Numbered from the stretch's first letter, positions 1 through 13,850 are shown. The stretch is 64,000 nucleotides of DNA from Ulva prolifera (GCA_023078555.1 CM041198.1:10029836-10093835); one strand, 5' to 3'. Notes: generated by a model from the letters alone, not told the origin. Translations and numbers: made by a program.

Positions 1-2417
1 GTGTTCATGCGCCATTCCATGTTCGACGTTTAACGCTCTATCGTCGCCATGTAGTCGGATGGGTCAGACCGTCGACATGGCAGCCGCGAAATGAACAGAT
101 ACTTGTCTTACGCAGTATGCAGGAGCCTTCACGCATACTGCTACAGAGATGTATCAGCGAGCAACTGGGAACACCGCTTCCCATGACCCGCAATACGGCA
201 ATGCAGGACCATCCCACAAGCTAAGTGTAGGTAGTGGAAATGCTCAGACCTGTTGTGATGGCGTCCTCACTCGTCATTACCGTGCTTGTGACAGGAGAAG
301 CTGCAAAGCAAGCGCACGATGCCAGCTTCTGAAACAAGAATCCCTCAACACAACAAAATGCTCTGTGCGCTGCTCGGATAGCGAAGGTGCAGCAAGGAGT
401 GCGTTCAAGCAGTGTGTTTGTGCAAGGCAGGCAGCCGCGGTCCCTCAGAGATGAGACTGTACAGCATGAACACGATCGTTTGGGCCATTACGCTCCTTAC
501 ATTGAATTGGGCGGGGTGGTCGCGGATGAAAGTTGCTGTGGTCCTTCATCGGGGTTGCTACCGCGCGACCGCGCGACCCCATCGCCACTATTTGTGATCA
601 GGTCGTACACGAACGGCCGCTGCACCTGGCCGGCAATCACCATTCGCCTCGCGAATGACTCACTCCCTCACGTCTGCCAGGATCTGGTTTTCTGGGCTGT
701 CCCTCTGCGGTGTACGGGCACGTTTGCGCAGCCTGTGTAGTAGGGGGGCACCTGCCGAAACGGAAACAGCTCGTGATCTGGATATGAATACTGAGTTGAT
801 TTGGGGACTGCGTTGGCTTTGTGTCCTGCAATGCCCAGAGCCCATGCTGTATGCAACTCCAAGGCAACCCAGGCCACGCCAGCATTGCACTACGTACATG
901 TAGCGACCTACCCTAAGGGGGGAATCGTATGAATGGGCGCCCAACCAGATCTGCCTGGCCGTCGACCTTTTTAGGCTGTAACACAGCTATCTCACAACCT
1001 CAAGACCAAATGGAACGCGTCTAGCTCCCTCTCCTGAGTGCAACTGTTCAGACACAGCACCTTTCGCACTACCGAAACAAAGTGCTGCGTCAGTAACAGC
1101 AGCACGGGAGCACTCGCATCCACTTAGTCTCCAAATTTCCTTCGCCCCTAGGCAGCTCATGGGCGCACCTGACCTAGGTGCTCAGTGTGCCACCACTACC
1201 GTTCTTGTTCCACAACAAGACGAAAGGCACATCTACTGCAGGTTGAGTGCTAGTGTACAGCAGGGCGGCACCACAGCAATCGCAAGCAGCAAGTGTGGTT
1301 GCAGACACCGAGATGCGATGCGTGGAGCCCATTTTGAACATTGGCTACTCATCCAGCCTGTAGTCGCATGCGTTGGGCATCATGATTGCACTAGATTTGT
1401 GGCACGACGCGTTGCAGCACCTCCTGAAGTTGCCACAAGTTGCCTAAATTCGTTAATGAGGCCCAGGATATGGCGGGGAATGCTCCTCATGTCAACTGAG
1501 CTATTGTGCGAGTTACAGTGCGCTAGTGCTCTGAAGTTGGCAGGGGGCAGATGCACTGCTTTCCTGGGCCTGCTGTACACCTCAAGCAGTGAAAGGAGAT
1601 TCGCTAACATCAACACAAACATGCGTAATTCTACAGCTTTGCCTGCGCCACACCGGCAATTGACACTGCATGATGCAGAGTCCAGGGCGGTTCAAACACA
1701 GCTCCCCTATGCAGCACCCAGGCCCTTGCAGGTGAACGCGGACCCCGTGGCCAACGACAAGATTGCTTGCATATGCTAGATCTGTGCCACAGCTCACAGT
1801 GCAGCTTCCTGCATCGAGGCGACAGCTCTGCTCGCATCTCATCCACTCAGGCCGGGCGCATGCTCCCAAAGCAGAGCGCTAGCATGCTGGTCTGCCACAA
1901 GGGCGCACCGCCGGCTCCGGCCTGCCTATGCCAATACAACATTATACAAGTGGAGCATGCATGGGGACGAAGGCCTGGGTACGTGGGGGCAGCAGCGGCT
2001 CCATCAACCCGCTGTGGATGCCAATCGGAGCTTCTGGAGCAATGAGGCCCTCCCTGGGCAATGCCAGCTCCTGCACACATGTTGCAGCACTACATTATCA
2101 CGGGGAGCATGCCCAGGAGGCATACAAAGCGAATGGCCGCGGCAGCAGCGCAGCAATATGCACATGTCCATGCGGCTTGTGTACCCTGCCAGAGGTCAAA
2201 GCCTTGCATGCGAGATACACCCAATGCTTCTGCTAACGAGAAAGCAGGTGGAAAGACGCTGCTGTCCGAGAGAAATAAAATAGATCCTACTTTTGGCCAG
2301 GTGGTGGTTCAAGCCACGCTGCTTTGTGCCATCGCAGGTGTGGCACCTCGTGTGCACATCACACGGCTCACTGTACGCTGTTGTATGCCATCAGGTGCCA
2401 CCGTCATGAAAGATGGC
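1..2417. other. No gene recognised
   Basis: Both strands contain only short open frames (the longest is about 200 codons on + at 1159-1779) with no family signature and no convincing splice-linked exon chain. The 3' untranslated region of the arrestin-domain gene, which runs on the minus strand, must occupy the right end of this stretch. An incomplete gene entering from the left edge cannot be excluded. Confidence 0.4.
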
Positions 2418-4410
2418 TCACAATGGGATCAGTACCTGCTGCTGCATAACCACTGGGTCCCACAGCGGAGGCGCCGAGGGGACCTCGGGAGAAGGCTGGG
2501 ACAGGTCGACTGTGCGCACAGTAACGGGGATACTGGCTCGGACTTGTGAGCCACAGCAGCCATTCGAGGAGGACACGACGGTCTGAAGCTCATAGCTGCA
2601 CTGGATGAGCTCCCCATGGACGGAGGGCGGGAACACGAGCGAGCCGCTGTGCGGAAATGTGATGCTGGCAGACGTGCGGTGCATGCGCCTGGTGTCTGGA
2701 TGGATGGGGCTTTCGCTGTGGTGCCAGGCTTGCTCTTCTGCTGTGATGCTGGCGCTCGTGGAGTTCTGAAGTTGCCAGCTACCGCCAGACACGCTCACAC
2801 GGCGTACTAGGCGCAACTTGCACTGGAGCGGCACTGTGGTGCTATTCTGCAGGCACAGAAGGCTCCAAGTTCTGTGTATGCAGCTGTGGTGGGATGGGAG
2901 CAGCGGCCTGATGGTGTCTCGCAGATGCTATCACTTTGCGCCTGCCTCATGCAAGATATGACCATGTGTGCTGCAACCGAAAGGGTCGTGTTGTGTGTGG
3001 GGCTTGTTTGGATCGAACGGAGAACTGGCAGTGCGCAGCTCTTGGCCATGAGTAGCGTGCTATGAAGAAGCATGCGTGATTAGCATTTCTAGCATTGTGC
3101 CAAACGCATCAGCATGAGAGACACCAGCTTGCGCAACACGTAGCAGTAGATACTGTGGGACGTGTGGAAGCACCTACCAGCACCATTGCGTACGGCTTCA
3201 AGGTTCCACCGTTGACGACGTGGCTCGAGTCCACGCCCACATGACACCAGGTGTGCCCCTTCACGCACGCACAGCTACGACACCCCAGACACATGGCGGG
3301 ACAACGTAGGCAGCAGCCGCAACAATCGGCCATATCTCCGTCTGCAGAACTCTCCAGGATTGGATTTGCAAAACTCATTGCGGGGGGGGGTCTGCAGTAC
3401 ACTGTCAGTGGAGTGCTGCTCTCCAAACGACCAGTCCAGTTGAGCGCGGAGCGTTCGGCCTGCAGCACTGCCGAGACAGTGTAGGTGATGCTGGCCCTGC
3501 ATATTGCAGGATCACATCAATGTTATGCGCCGGCACACACGCCAACTGGCAGCACTGGCAGCCATACCAAGACAACAAAGCACGCGCATACAGCCTGAGC
3601 TCTGCTTTGTGCAGACTTAGTGATGACCTAGACCCCACATCCTCTCATAACTCAAGCGAGTGGGAACTCACTCGATACCTCTGCCTTTATATGTGAATGA
3701 GGGACGGATCCCCAACGGCAGGTGGAAGCTGAATGGGACTTGCAGCTGGGACAGATCCGCTTTCGATGGCTTCCAGCTCATCTTGGAGGGCAGCTGAAGT
3801 GGTACTGTCACCTGCAGCACTGCTGATCGTCGGTACCTATTTCCACGAGATACATGCCAAGGTACTGGTGCACTCCTATAACATGCGCAGGTGAACATCA
3901 AGCCATGGCCAGCAAGGGTTGGAGCGCAGACGTACAGAGAAAAACTGATTGCGACCATGGCAATATATATCGTTGTCTTGAGGACCCCATGAATTTCGCA
4001 CACCGTCTGCAGATCTGCCTGCGTCGTACCGGAACCGCGTTTCCTCCACGCCTTCAACCTTCAGGAAAACGGACCTCAACACGGGCGCGATCTATTGAAA
4101 CCTAGATAACAACATGCCAAGAACTCGCAAGCTGTGCGCATGCTGTGAACAGCCCGTCAGCGCTTGTGCCGTGACGTGGTCTTTGTAGCATGTTGAAAAG
4201 CAATGAACGACTGTGGGGCAGTAGATCGCTTGTACGTCAACGACTTCTCTGACATCCAATGTGCCACACCTTGATGTGCAGCGCGGCACATGTCCCAGTT
4301 GGTCCGTGCACATTCACGTACACGTTTCCTGACACAGCTGTACCAGACTGGTACGCTTCACGATCAAGCCGGACACAGACAGCACTCGAACTGGAAGAAG
4401 AATTGCCCAT
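2418..4410 (-). CDS. Arrestin-domain-containing protein
   Basis: Predicted 383-residue protein of the arrestin / ARRDC clan, a cytosolic adaptor family linking membrane cargo to trafficking and ubiquitination (family knowledge). Five exons keep phase: 4410-4270, 4058-3936, 3811-3672, 3496-3178, 2846-2418. The start is an ATG followed by a Ser run. Exon 1 has the typical first strands (LDREAY, SGNVYVNV, ALHIK) continuing into VEGVEETRF in exon 2. Exon 3 carries the hallmark PFSFHLPLG followed by RPSF. Exon 4 starts the C-terminal arrestin fold (ASITYTVSAVLQ), has a Cys-rich insert (DCCGCC, CPAMCLGC, CACVKG) as in many protist arrestin-like proteins, and ends near GGTLKPYAMVL. The last exon begins NSTTVPLQCKLRL, contains SASITFP and HGELIQCSYELQ, and ends in a Pro-rich tail. 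The direct exon 4 to 5 junction is the least certain, because a small exon could lie between them. Confidence 0.75.
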
Positions 4411-6970
4411 AATGACTCGTTTTATTGGATTCGCAGATGATCTAGCTGCCTGGCCAAAGCTCGCCTGCTGCACGACCGTGTCAAGAGATATGCACAGCAG
4501 ATCTGTATACCAAAGCTGACGAAGATTCTGTCCGGGCCTCAGGAAAGATGTGACGATTCAGACATGCGATTGTGCAGTTTGCGCCTCCTGCGCTTTGCGA
4601 TAGTAATACAATCCTCGCTCATACAGAACGCAGCGGGGCTTGCAGGAAGTACGAAGTCTGTGGGTGCTGACGGGCTCGACACCCACACCAGTTTATGTTC
4701 AAGCATTGCCGATGCAGCGTGGAGATATTCACGTGTGCATCCAGCCATCCACGTGCAGCAGCTGCACTCCAGCACGACGTACAAGATGAGCCAGAGAATG
4801 ACCAATCACCGCGACGCATCAGGCTTGTCTCCACGCGTACAGTCACCCTCACTGTACATGGGCTTCCAAGCTTGCAAACAAAGCTAGGCAAGAAGCCAGG
4901 CAACGCCCGACCAACCGAACAAATGTCTTCGAGGATTGCCGCGGCGCCCGCATGCATGTATACATTTTTTTTCATGCAGCATCATGATGTGGGTCTGCTT
5001 CTAAATTCGTTGTGCGGTCGAGGACTCGGGCCCATGCATGCTCAGCTCCAGAGGCTCCAACCAATTGCAATTGCAGTCGACAAATTAATTGCGGTCAACG
5101 CATGCATGCTCAAGCCCCGGGCCCACTCACCGCAATGCGCAGGTTCACCTGCTCCCCCTAAGACACATATACGCCCCCACATGTTGTCATGGTGTCGCCG
5201 GGACGGCGTGCTGAACTGGGGCGGCTTTGCTTGGTGGAGGGTATTGCAGGAGTGGTTCAGGTGCACATATGTGGGAGCTTGGGCCCCCTGCATATAATAT
5301 TCGTTGCAACGCATACGGCCGGCAGCTGCCGGGCAGTCTCGTGTTTGGCCACCCCATGGCCAGGCACGCCTGAGGTGGAGTTTCGGAGCTTCGGAGCGTG
5401 TGCGCCTGTTAGGGGTCGCGGCAATGCTCTGCATCGGCCAGTCGCCATTGCAATGCAGCAGCCGTGGCCGTTGCCCCCGTCACCCCACCGCATGATGACG
5501 GCAAGGAATTCAGCATGCGTGCCGGCCCGCTCAGAAAACACACACGGAGTCCCCGCTGCGTCTCTGTGGAACATGACATAGCAACACCCTGCTATCAGTG
5601 AGATCACCCAGCCCCAGACAGGCACACACCTGCGGAGCATGAACAGCCACGAGCTCGCAGCAGTGGCTAAGCATCAGCGGACAGAGGAGGACGGAATGGT
5701 GCTCGCTGCCCAGGCCAGATGGCCTAAATGTGGCAAGATTGTTAGTTGACCCACAAGGGCCTTCAAAGCTGCCTCCATGATGTACCAGAACGGGAGCAGC
5801 AGCGCAGACTCTGCAAGGTGCCATACGCTGAATCGTCATGGAGAGGTCGGATGCCGTGGTTTGATGGCTCAGCCGCCCGGAGGCCGCAGCAGACCCTGCA
5901 GCCGCATCTGCAAGCCTTCATAGGGAAGCCAAGGCGGTGGAGCCGTGCCTTCCATATGTCTCATGCGATGGCGAATGTCAGATGAACGCCCCAATTCCAT
6001 CGCGCCTGGACTTGTCGTTGGTGCTGGTCGGAAGAAGCTACCGCTAGGAGGCAACGTGCAGCGCCGTGGCGTGGGCAGCGGCTGTAGACGTCACCAACCA
6101 TAGGCGCGGCGAGGAAGAACGCAAGAAACAAATTGTACTGAGCAGGGCTGCAGGAGTGGGGCAGGGTGCCGTGCGGGGTCCCCTGTGTGGAAGCCTGCTG
6201 CATACTCTGCTTTCCCAGGGGGCCCGCAGGTGCGTTCTGGGAGCCCTGAGCGCCGCGATCGACAGTTTGAGGCCACGCCAAGCTGAGTAATGCCATGTGG
6301 TGAACACGAGTGCGACGCACTGTACGGTCCCACCCTGCGACTGTCATCTCGCCACAGCAGCTGTCGGACCAGCCCGCCTTGCCAGGCCAGATCCGGACCT
6401 TATGCAGCTGCTCATTCCCAAGTACTCACTCTCGTGGGGCTGCTCATCCGTCATTCAACGCCCAGGGCAGCCCGAAGCTGTTGGCATGCCCTGACAGGCC
6501 CCCATCAGCATTGACTAGGAGCCTGGTCTGCGCTTTGACTGCTCCTGTGCGAAGCGTGTGTCCCCTGAGCTGGCAATTTTCTTTGGTGTGGCATTGTGCA
6601 TGCCGCTGCAGTCACCTTACCATGCTGCCGGCAACAAGCCTGAGGGCAGCAAGGTCATGAACACTAACTTATGCACAGAGTCACACCGACTTGGCAGTAT
6701 ATCGCACGCACGCGTTGACAGCGCGAAGTGATGGACGGAGGGAGGAGGCAGCCGCTGAGTTGCCAGAAGGAATGGGCAACTTGGCAATCTCGTTGCTGCA
6801 ATTAGTAGCAATGTCACATGCACAGATGGCGACTTTTGCACTCCCCCTTGCATGGATCAATACCTCTTAACCAGTCTCTCCGGCAAGTTACAACGCGTTG
6901 CAAGCTAACCCGTGGGCCCAGGTTGGCGCAAGTAGCGTTCTTGCAGCTGAATAGTTGGTAAGTGAAGACA
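4411..6970. other. No firm gene; one possible minus-strand exon region
   Basis: Presumed promoter and 5' side of the arrestin gene at the left. On the minus strand around 4541-4970 two overlapping open frames look weakly coding: one has a hydrophobic stretch (VILWLILYVVLECSCC) and a basic tail ending SESSHLS near 4540, and could be the last exon of another gene. From 5.3 to 6.9 kb open frames exist on both strands but none matches a family I know. I see no RNA gene or repeat array here. Confidence 0.3.
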
Positions 6971-8190
6971 GGCTATGTAATCATGCATACATACATACAG
7001 TTGTATAGATACAGGATGGATAGGTACAGGATGCTGAATATTCTACTTATGATACAGGATTTTGATTATCGTCGTTCGTTTCTTCACTCAATAGCTCGGG
7101 TCGGTCGTGGTGCGGTGCACGGCCGGCTCGTAAATCGTTGATTTAAATGTCCATACTGCTGTCTGATTCTTTCGCGCTCGTTCGTTTCATGTCGTCTCTG
7201 CTCTGCGCACCACAGGCTTGGCACGCTCTGGCCCGACTCAGCTGTGACGGCATGTCTAGCCCTGCTATGTCCCTTGGCGGCGAAGGTCATACGGTTGCAC
7301 TACAAGTTATTTCTTCAATATTGTGCGGCGTTTGGCTCGCTTATAGGCATGGCGGATTGCCAGCATGCTCCGTTCTGCGGGTCGGCTTGGGGCGGTACCG
7401 GCGAGGCACACATGTCTGCATGTTGCCTTCCGTTGTCAGCGGTCGCGCGGACGAGGTTCAGCGAAGGTTTTCATCTAGATTCATGTTTCAGTGGCGCCGC
7501 TGTACCCTTTTATGGCGCCCTAGCGGCTTCGAGATGATCATGGCTTCAGCGGTGCAGCGTCCTGCTGCAGTGCTGCGTATAGCCAATTCTGTCGGCACCC
7601 AGCTGCTGCGTACAGGTTCCCAGTGTGGAAGTTATGATCCCATGTTCATCCGCTACGATACCCCGCTCTCTGAGCATTTGTGGTGCGTGAGGAGATGGTT
7701 TCCTGCTGGCTGTACGCCAGCGCTTTTTGCTGCAACGGCTTTGACGATCATGCGACGATGGGCTGCGTGGTTGCTGACTAGCTGCTTCCTTGTGAAGCTG
7801 GATGCTTGTGTTTTTTCTAATTGTGAAGAAGCTTTTGTAGTTTCTCATGTGCAATGCACTTGCCCGTAGTGGGCGTGCACGGAACTGGTGAATGAGTGGA
7901 TTTGCGTGTGCATTCCTAGCAATGGCTCGATGCCCGGCCTCTGTCCTTTGTAAGTACTGACAGTTGTCTTTGGCTGGCATCACCGGCAGGGCTGTGGTAC
8001 TTGCTCGTACCCGGCCTAGTGCCATGAATGAGCGAGTGGATTTGCGGATGGATTCCTAGGAACGGCCCGTTGTCCAGCCTCTCTCCGTTGCAACGACATA
8101 CAGTTGCAACAGCATTTGCAAGTGGATTCCAAGAAACGGCGCCCCTGTCCTTTGTAACTACATCAATTGCAGCAGCATGGAGGCAGCATG
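6971..8190 (+). mobile_element. Degenerate copy of a dispersed non-LTR-like retroelement
   Basis: The left edge (6971-6996) is a 26-base word that recurs exactly at 43549-43574, the start of the better preserved copy. The right part (about 7890-8170) contains at least two diverged tandem copies of the same 3' block found three times at 44328-44774, recognisable by GGCTGGCATCACCGGC and CCTTTGTAACTACAT. Between them an open frame (7147-7869) has lost clear homology but contains LSEHLWCVRRWFPAG and ALTIMRRWAAW, which I read as remnants of the element's protein. The copy is truncated and mutated and no functional product is expected. Confidence 0.55.
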
Positions 8191-8399
8191 CATGACTCTG
8201 TTAACATTCATGGAACATGAGTGATTCATTGAATTATAAAGAACCCTGTGGTCTATGTCACATAAATTATGTGCATACTGTGAGCCTCCGCCCAATGCTT
8301 GGCCTGGTTGGTTGTCAAACATAGCCGGGCAGGCCCTGCATAGCTGCGCAGTCCTTGAGATGTGCAGCCAGCTGATCATTAAAATGAGATTCGAGTGAT

Positions 8400-10245
8400 A
8401 GGCAGCTCAGAGCATTTAGATGTTTCCTGTCATCACGGTTCGGCCTGTGCAAAGTATGGCCAAAGTACCGGTACTGATGAATTTCGAGATGGGCATGGTC
8501 TCAAGGTGAGGTTCCACCATGCACACTGCCAATGCAATTCATCGTATGATGAATGGTATTCGAAAGAAGGTGATCTTGGCAAGACCTACAGTGCACATGA
8601 CATACCGGGGCATCAATATGCCGAGACCCCCCACTGAACAGATCATTTTTTGAAAAACCTACCACGCACCCCTCAGGCTTTAGAGAGACAAGGGTTTGGC
8701 ATGTATACTTTGAGCAAGTGCTTATATTGGAGCTGCCCATAGCATCAAACGTACAGGACCGGATTGATCTGTGCAACGTTGACTTCCAAGGCACCTTCGC
8801 CCAGTGACAGCGCCCCAGGCATGCTGTTGTGTGCGCTGCCCACGTCATACTGTGCCACTGGTAGTGGCAGCTTGACATTTCCACAAACCTGCACACACAG
8901 ACCTGACTCACCATCTATGCTTCACAATGGCCATCCTACAGGTTGAGCTGTGGGTGTCTTCCTGTACCGTCCTACAGGAATCGCCTGTCAACAGCATGCG
9001 CTCTGCAAGCATGCCGTGGGGATGTATGAAGCAAATCATGGAATTGTACAGGCACATGTCATGACAGTGGCGGCAAGACGACAGCTGCAGCACCTCTATT
9101 TTGTATTTTTTGGCCAATGGGACACGTGTACTGAAGTCAATCCCATTGCCATCTGTAAGTTGAGCAAAGTTGTTCCCTTGGTCCAGGTCGTAGCCAACAC
9201 CGAAGAACGGAGCCAGGGGTTCACCTCTCAGACCTGCAACAGGTTACACCTATCCCGTGGGTCTCTGCGTCATGCTGCCAAGGGAAAATGTTGTGAATTC
9301 AATCTGCGCGCGGTGGAGTCTCCGAATTTGAAGCAACCCAACATCTGATTTAGCACTGAGGTCAAGGCCAGGTCGAAACCAGGCGCTGCAACCTACATTC
9401 GCCGTGACAGGTCTTGTTCTACAATTGCCACACACACCATTCAGGTTGAAGCCCATTCGTAGTTGCACTCCTCCAACAGGAGACGAAATCGATTTCCTGC
9501 ACATGCACATGTGGTCACATTGTGGCCTGGTGCCAAATAGTCAAGTTTTGGTCTGCTAATGATCAGGTCCTGGTCTGTGCTCTGTTGTCCCCGACATGTG
9601 ATGTGAGTGCACCTCATGTCATTGCGCATGCAACATGTCACCGACACCACCTTGAGCAAATCAGGCAAATAAACGCCCGTCTTGCAGCCACTGCATCCCT
9701 GAAAGCCCGGTGAACAAGAGCCCTGACAGTGCTCACACAATCTACAGCGTGCTCCTGTGAAAGAACTGACAGATCAAAGCCTGGCAGAAGCTGATCAGTA
9801 CCTGTACAGCAGCTGCGGCCCGTTGACTTCGTGCCGCTGTACTTCAATCGATCCGTCTATGAGCCTGTCCTGTACATGCACTATACGATTGTGCAGCAAT
9901 AGCAATGTGTCGCGATCATTGCACAGCTGGTTGTGAAAAGCGAACGACTGGAGGGAGCGGGCCAAAGTTGAAGTCACAATATGCAGACCATAGCAGCATG
10001 CAGCAGCGGGGACGCGCTTGGTGCCCACTGGCGAGCAAAGTTCATAATGTATGCAACAACACTGTGCACAAGCTGTAAAACAGAAGGTCGGGGGATGTGT
10101 GACGCAGGTACTGGGAAGAGTGCTCTGTTGCACATGGGCACCGGTACTGGCCTTGAAGAGTAACAGAGCACGATCACCTTCACAGACAAAAAGGGGGCCT
10201 TCTCTCCTGTCACACGACTCCAGTCAAGGCCAAATTCAACCTGCA
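8400..10245 (-). CDS. Unrecognised Cys-rich multi-exon gene (candidate)
   Basis: No family recognised. Several minus-strand segments look like exons bounded by TGCAG/CAG acceptors and GT donors: about 10240-10177 (VEFGLDWSRVTGEK...), 9990-9800 (ARSLQSFAFHNQLC, HNRIVHVQDRLIDGS), 9747-9657 (a Cys-rich block CRLCEHCQ, GSCSPGFQGC, CKTGVYLPDLLK), 9490-9300 (VQLRMGFNLNGVCGNC), 9236-9100 (EPLAPFFGVGYDLDQ, DGNGIDFSTRVPLAKKY) and 8895-8765 (VCGNVKLPLPVAQYDVG). The spaced cysteines and glycines suggest a secreted or cell-surface protein with an EGF-like piece, but this is inference. Exon order and phase were not proven and the ends are unknown. It could be a decayed gene. Confidence 0.35.
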
Positions 10246-11452
10246 AAGCAATCTCGAGAGTTTAATTGTTACTGTGAGGCGGCGTCAGGATTGGTTCCGA
10301 GCGTCTGGTCGATAAACGACGACAGCACACTCGCGCTCAGCGATCCGCACCTTCAAAGGGAGAAAATTGATTTGCTTCCTGACTTTGATGACATCAAAAA
10401 CCGTGGCCGTGCAAGTCACTTTGACATTTTCTTGCAGGCTCATTGTTGGCTATGTGTAATCGAAACGTCCAGGGACGCGGGGGGTCACAGACTACACTTT
10501 TCCAACAGTAGCTATAGTTATAGGCGATCAACGAACAAATCAGAATCCAGACTGCCTGATCAAGTTGCTATTAGATTTGCAATTTCAGTGTGGACATCCT
10601 GGGATCAGGATGCTGTGAGCTGGTGCACGCTCCAGAGCTCGTCAGTACTAGTGCAAAACGACCGGCACGTGAGGACGGCATCGGCATCCAGCAGCCGAAT
10701 ATCGTAGCAGCCGACCGGACGCTCCTAAACTTTGGAATGCTGAGCAAGGTCATGCGGCACGGGGTTTGGTTTACCCGACGAAGTCCACCCGCGGGTGCCC
10801 GAGGCCTTCCGTGTCGAGGCGTTGCCAGGTACGCCGACAACGCAATCCGCACCCATGCATAACAGGCGCCATGCAAGGGAAAGAGGGCGAAATTCGAGGC
10901 ACCTTGCAGAGATGGTACTAAGGGACTAATTTGACTGAGTCAACCCTTTTAGCTTTGACGTACTTCGGCTGGGTTCATGCAAAATTGATCATGCTACGGT
11001 TGGCTGCAGCTCTGGCTTATGCGGGCATGCTTGCTGCAGCCACATGGCTAGTGAAAGATGATGACATACCACCTCGTACAATAAGCTTTGAGATACTAAC
11101 ACCCATTTCAGCATGTCAAACACCTTCCATCGGCATCAGACCTGCAGGTCCATCCAGATGTCCAGATGCCAGATGACACGAATGCACCCCAAGTGCTCCT
11201 GTAAGGGCACCAGGACCGCAACCACAATTTCCAGTCCCGGAACAGCCAGTATTCTGGCAGTAGTATTGCGGCTTGACCTAGCATATTAGCTTGCGGACAA
11301 TCTGTGTACACAGTTTGCTACTCCTTCTTTTGTATTTATCTGGTTTCTGTGAATGCATCATTTGCACAGCCGCAGCATGGCTGTTCACTCACTGCATGAC
11401 GGCAACGGCAGCGAGTCCCGACCGCGATGCCAGCTACGACACAAATGCATTG
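10246..11452. other. No gene recognised
   Basis: A + strand frame (10051-10707) stays open for 218 codons but overlaps the minus-strand candidate gene and matches nothing known. The rest holds short frames only. The 3' flank of the EamA transporter gene lies at the right end. Confidence 0.35.
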
Positions 11453-13229
11453 TTACATTTCATCGACATCCGCATATTCTTCGTCTGACGATTCAACGAT
11501 CGCAAATGTGTTTGACAACTCGATCAAACCATTGTCACCCAGGGCATCTTGCATTGCTTGGTTGACGGCCCGCTTCTTCTCCACAGACGCCTTTTGCTGT
11601 CCTTGAGCATATGTACATGCTATGAGGGCACTGACCTGCAGCGCAAATGTTTGGCTTCACAGCGCAGCACCCGCTGTGCCAAAATCATTCAGCACATGGC
11701 ATGACACAATGTGATTCGCACCATAATGAGGCCCCCGATCCACGTCCATACACCTGGAATGGCTGACACCCCAAAGATCCACCCCAACACTGACCCAATG
11801 ATTGACTCCAGTGGGATTGCCATTGTGATCACAAGGGGTGGGAAGAAGCGCAGCAGGGCATTGAAGCCAGTGTGCCCGACTAAGCCTGCAAAACGATTGC
11901 AGTTCTGGCACAGTCCCCTCTGCAGCAACTGCATGTGCAATAATCAGGAGATATTCGGTCGAACTTGTGCAGCCAGACAGTGAACAATGACTCCATTCAC
12001 CCGTGCGCCACACACACTCAATACTACATCTTGCCTCAGAACATTGAACCAGACAGGTTGGAATCCTGCAAAACAGTTGTGCAGCGTCCAGCTGGCTGTG
12101 TGGAAAGGTCAAACCTGGCCCAATGGCAAGGTACAAAACCAGCCAAAAATGTCTATGCTCCAAGTATCCAAAAACACCTTCTGCTCCCAGCTTGTTCAGC
12201 GCTGTACCTTCCAGCAGCATGGACACAGCGCTGAGTAACACTGCTGCAAGACCAGTGACGGGTAGTGCGTACAGGAAAATAGGCATCCACGCACGCAGAA
12301 TGCGGCCGGCATGCAGATAACCAATGATAGCCAGGGCTCCCATCAGCGACAACATGTCGCCTAATAAGGTCACCTTCCCCTACACAGGTCACCATTCAAC
12401 AGCAAGTATGACTTCTGTGGCATGAACTTGGTGCATGCCAGCACATTGTCGGCTTGGCAGGCCACGGTCCCACTCAAGACTGACACACCGAATCATGGCT
12501 GCTTCTGCAACACACCTTTGCACTTGACGTGCTGACCTCACAGAGAAGCATTCCTCCAAATCCAACTGCAACACTGATGACTTCTGGTCTTGAGATGGGT
12601 ATTCGAAAGATCAGGCACCCAACGGCAATCAATATGGGTGTGCACGTCACAAACAACAGTGCATGTGGTAGCGTTGTGTGATGCAGCCCAATCAACCACA
12701 CTCCGAAATGGAATGCCAAGCACACCCCTGATGCAGACATGATGTGCCATGACCGTATCCAGTCATGCCGCATTTCAGGAGATGCCTTGCGCCATTGCCA
12801 TACATACAGTGGAAGAAGCACAGCCGTTGTTGCCTGTAATCGCCACGCTGCAACTGTGACAGGCTGAACATCTTTCTCAAGGAGTTTGAAAACTACTCCC
12901 GCCGAGGAGACTGCCAGTACCTGTATGCATGCCATATTCCCGATCAGCTCACACAGGTGGTGCTGTGGTGTTGCCTGGTTGTGTAATATTCCTGTGCGGT
13001 TCCTGCGGTGCTATGTCCCTCTCCGAATTTTCCTTCCTAAACAGATGGTGACTGCAGAGCAGCAGGGAAAGCCGAGGACAGGTCGTACTGCTGCTCCGAG
13101 TATCACATACGCGGTAACTGGCACTTTGCGTTTTTTTGTATGGACTAGATCTCTCGGACTAAACTTAGCATCTTGATCTCCCTCCTCCAGGCTCATGTCT
13201 CCATCTGCTTCTTCGTCGTGCCTCCTCAT
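11453..13229 (-). CDS. EamA / drug-metabolite-transporter family protein
   Basis: Predicted 378-residue multi-pass membrane protein of the DMT superfamily, with two EamA repeats; substrate unknown. Exons with agreeing phase: 13229-13089, 12920-12537, 12379-12115, 11885-11722, 11635-11453. The acidic N-tail (MRRHDEEADGDMSLEEGD) is cytosolic-looking; helix 1 is AYVILGAAVLAVSSAGVVF, followed by the family-typical AAWRLQATTAVLLP. The second repeat starts with LLGDMLSLMGALAIIGYL and includes FFPPLVITMAIPLESIIG with IGSVLGWIFG, the usual EamA C-terminal helices. The last exon adds a charged tail ending SSDEEYADVDEM. An alternative acceptor 27 bases upstream of exon 2 (12947) would insert LIGNMACIQ; I prefer the CAG acceptor. 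The stop codon itself lies inside a TGTAA word. Confidence 0.8.
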
Positions 13230-13589
13230 CTCCTACACTTGCCACTGCTCGAAGCACATAAGGCAGAAGCGTAAACGCTTGGATTTCAGCAATTGTGTGC
13301 GTTTGAAAGTGTTCGCTTGTTCCTTATTGCTTTGTTGTCACGGAGGCGATTACTAGCTCAGCTTACAACGGCTAGAAACGTGTCCCGGCACGCGCAGGTG
13401 ATTGCCACAGCAACACACTCTGCACGCGCCTCGCTGCAAGTCAACACCCGGATAAGTGCACCCAGAACGCGGATCTACAATTGAACTGGACCATCGCTTT
13501 ATGATCGTGCCCGACGCGCACTCTTGCTTCTGACCTGGACTGGCTATTGGACGAACTAAAATAAGTATCGCATGCGTCAGGCGCGATAC

Positions 13590-13850
13590 CTAACACCGAC
13601 TACTAACTTTGCGGTCGTCATGACACGCAGGTACGGCCGAATCTGGCGTCGCAACGCGTCGTGTCCTCATTTGGCAGATACAGCATGCTGTTGTCTCTAC
13701 ACTCATGCACACACTGACCTGCATGCTCTGCTCAGATGAGCCCGAGCACATGGCATGAGAGAATGACACAAGCTCGGGCCACTGTATAGCAGAGCACCAG
13801 TACAAAGTACAACACATTGCCACCACTAAAATCGGCACAAGGAGAATTTA
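13590..13850 (-). repeat. Dispersed repeat fragment shared with 55.6 kb
   Basis: On the minus strand the word CAGTGGCCCGAGCTTGT within this segment matches CAATGGCCCGAGCTTGT at about 55585-55605, and the flanking frames both read as (A/C)(I/M)QWPELV. This marks two diverged copies of one interspersed repeat. Its class is unknown. Confidence 0.4.
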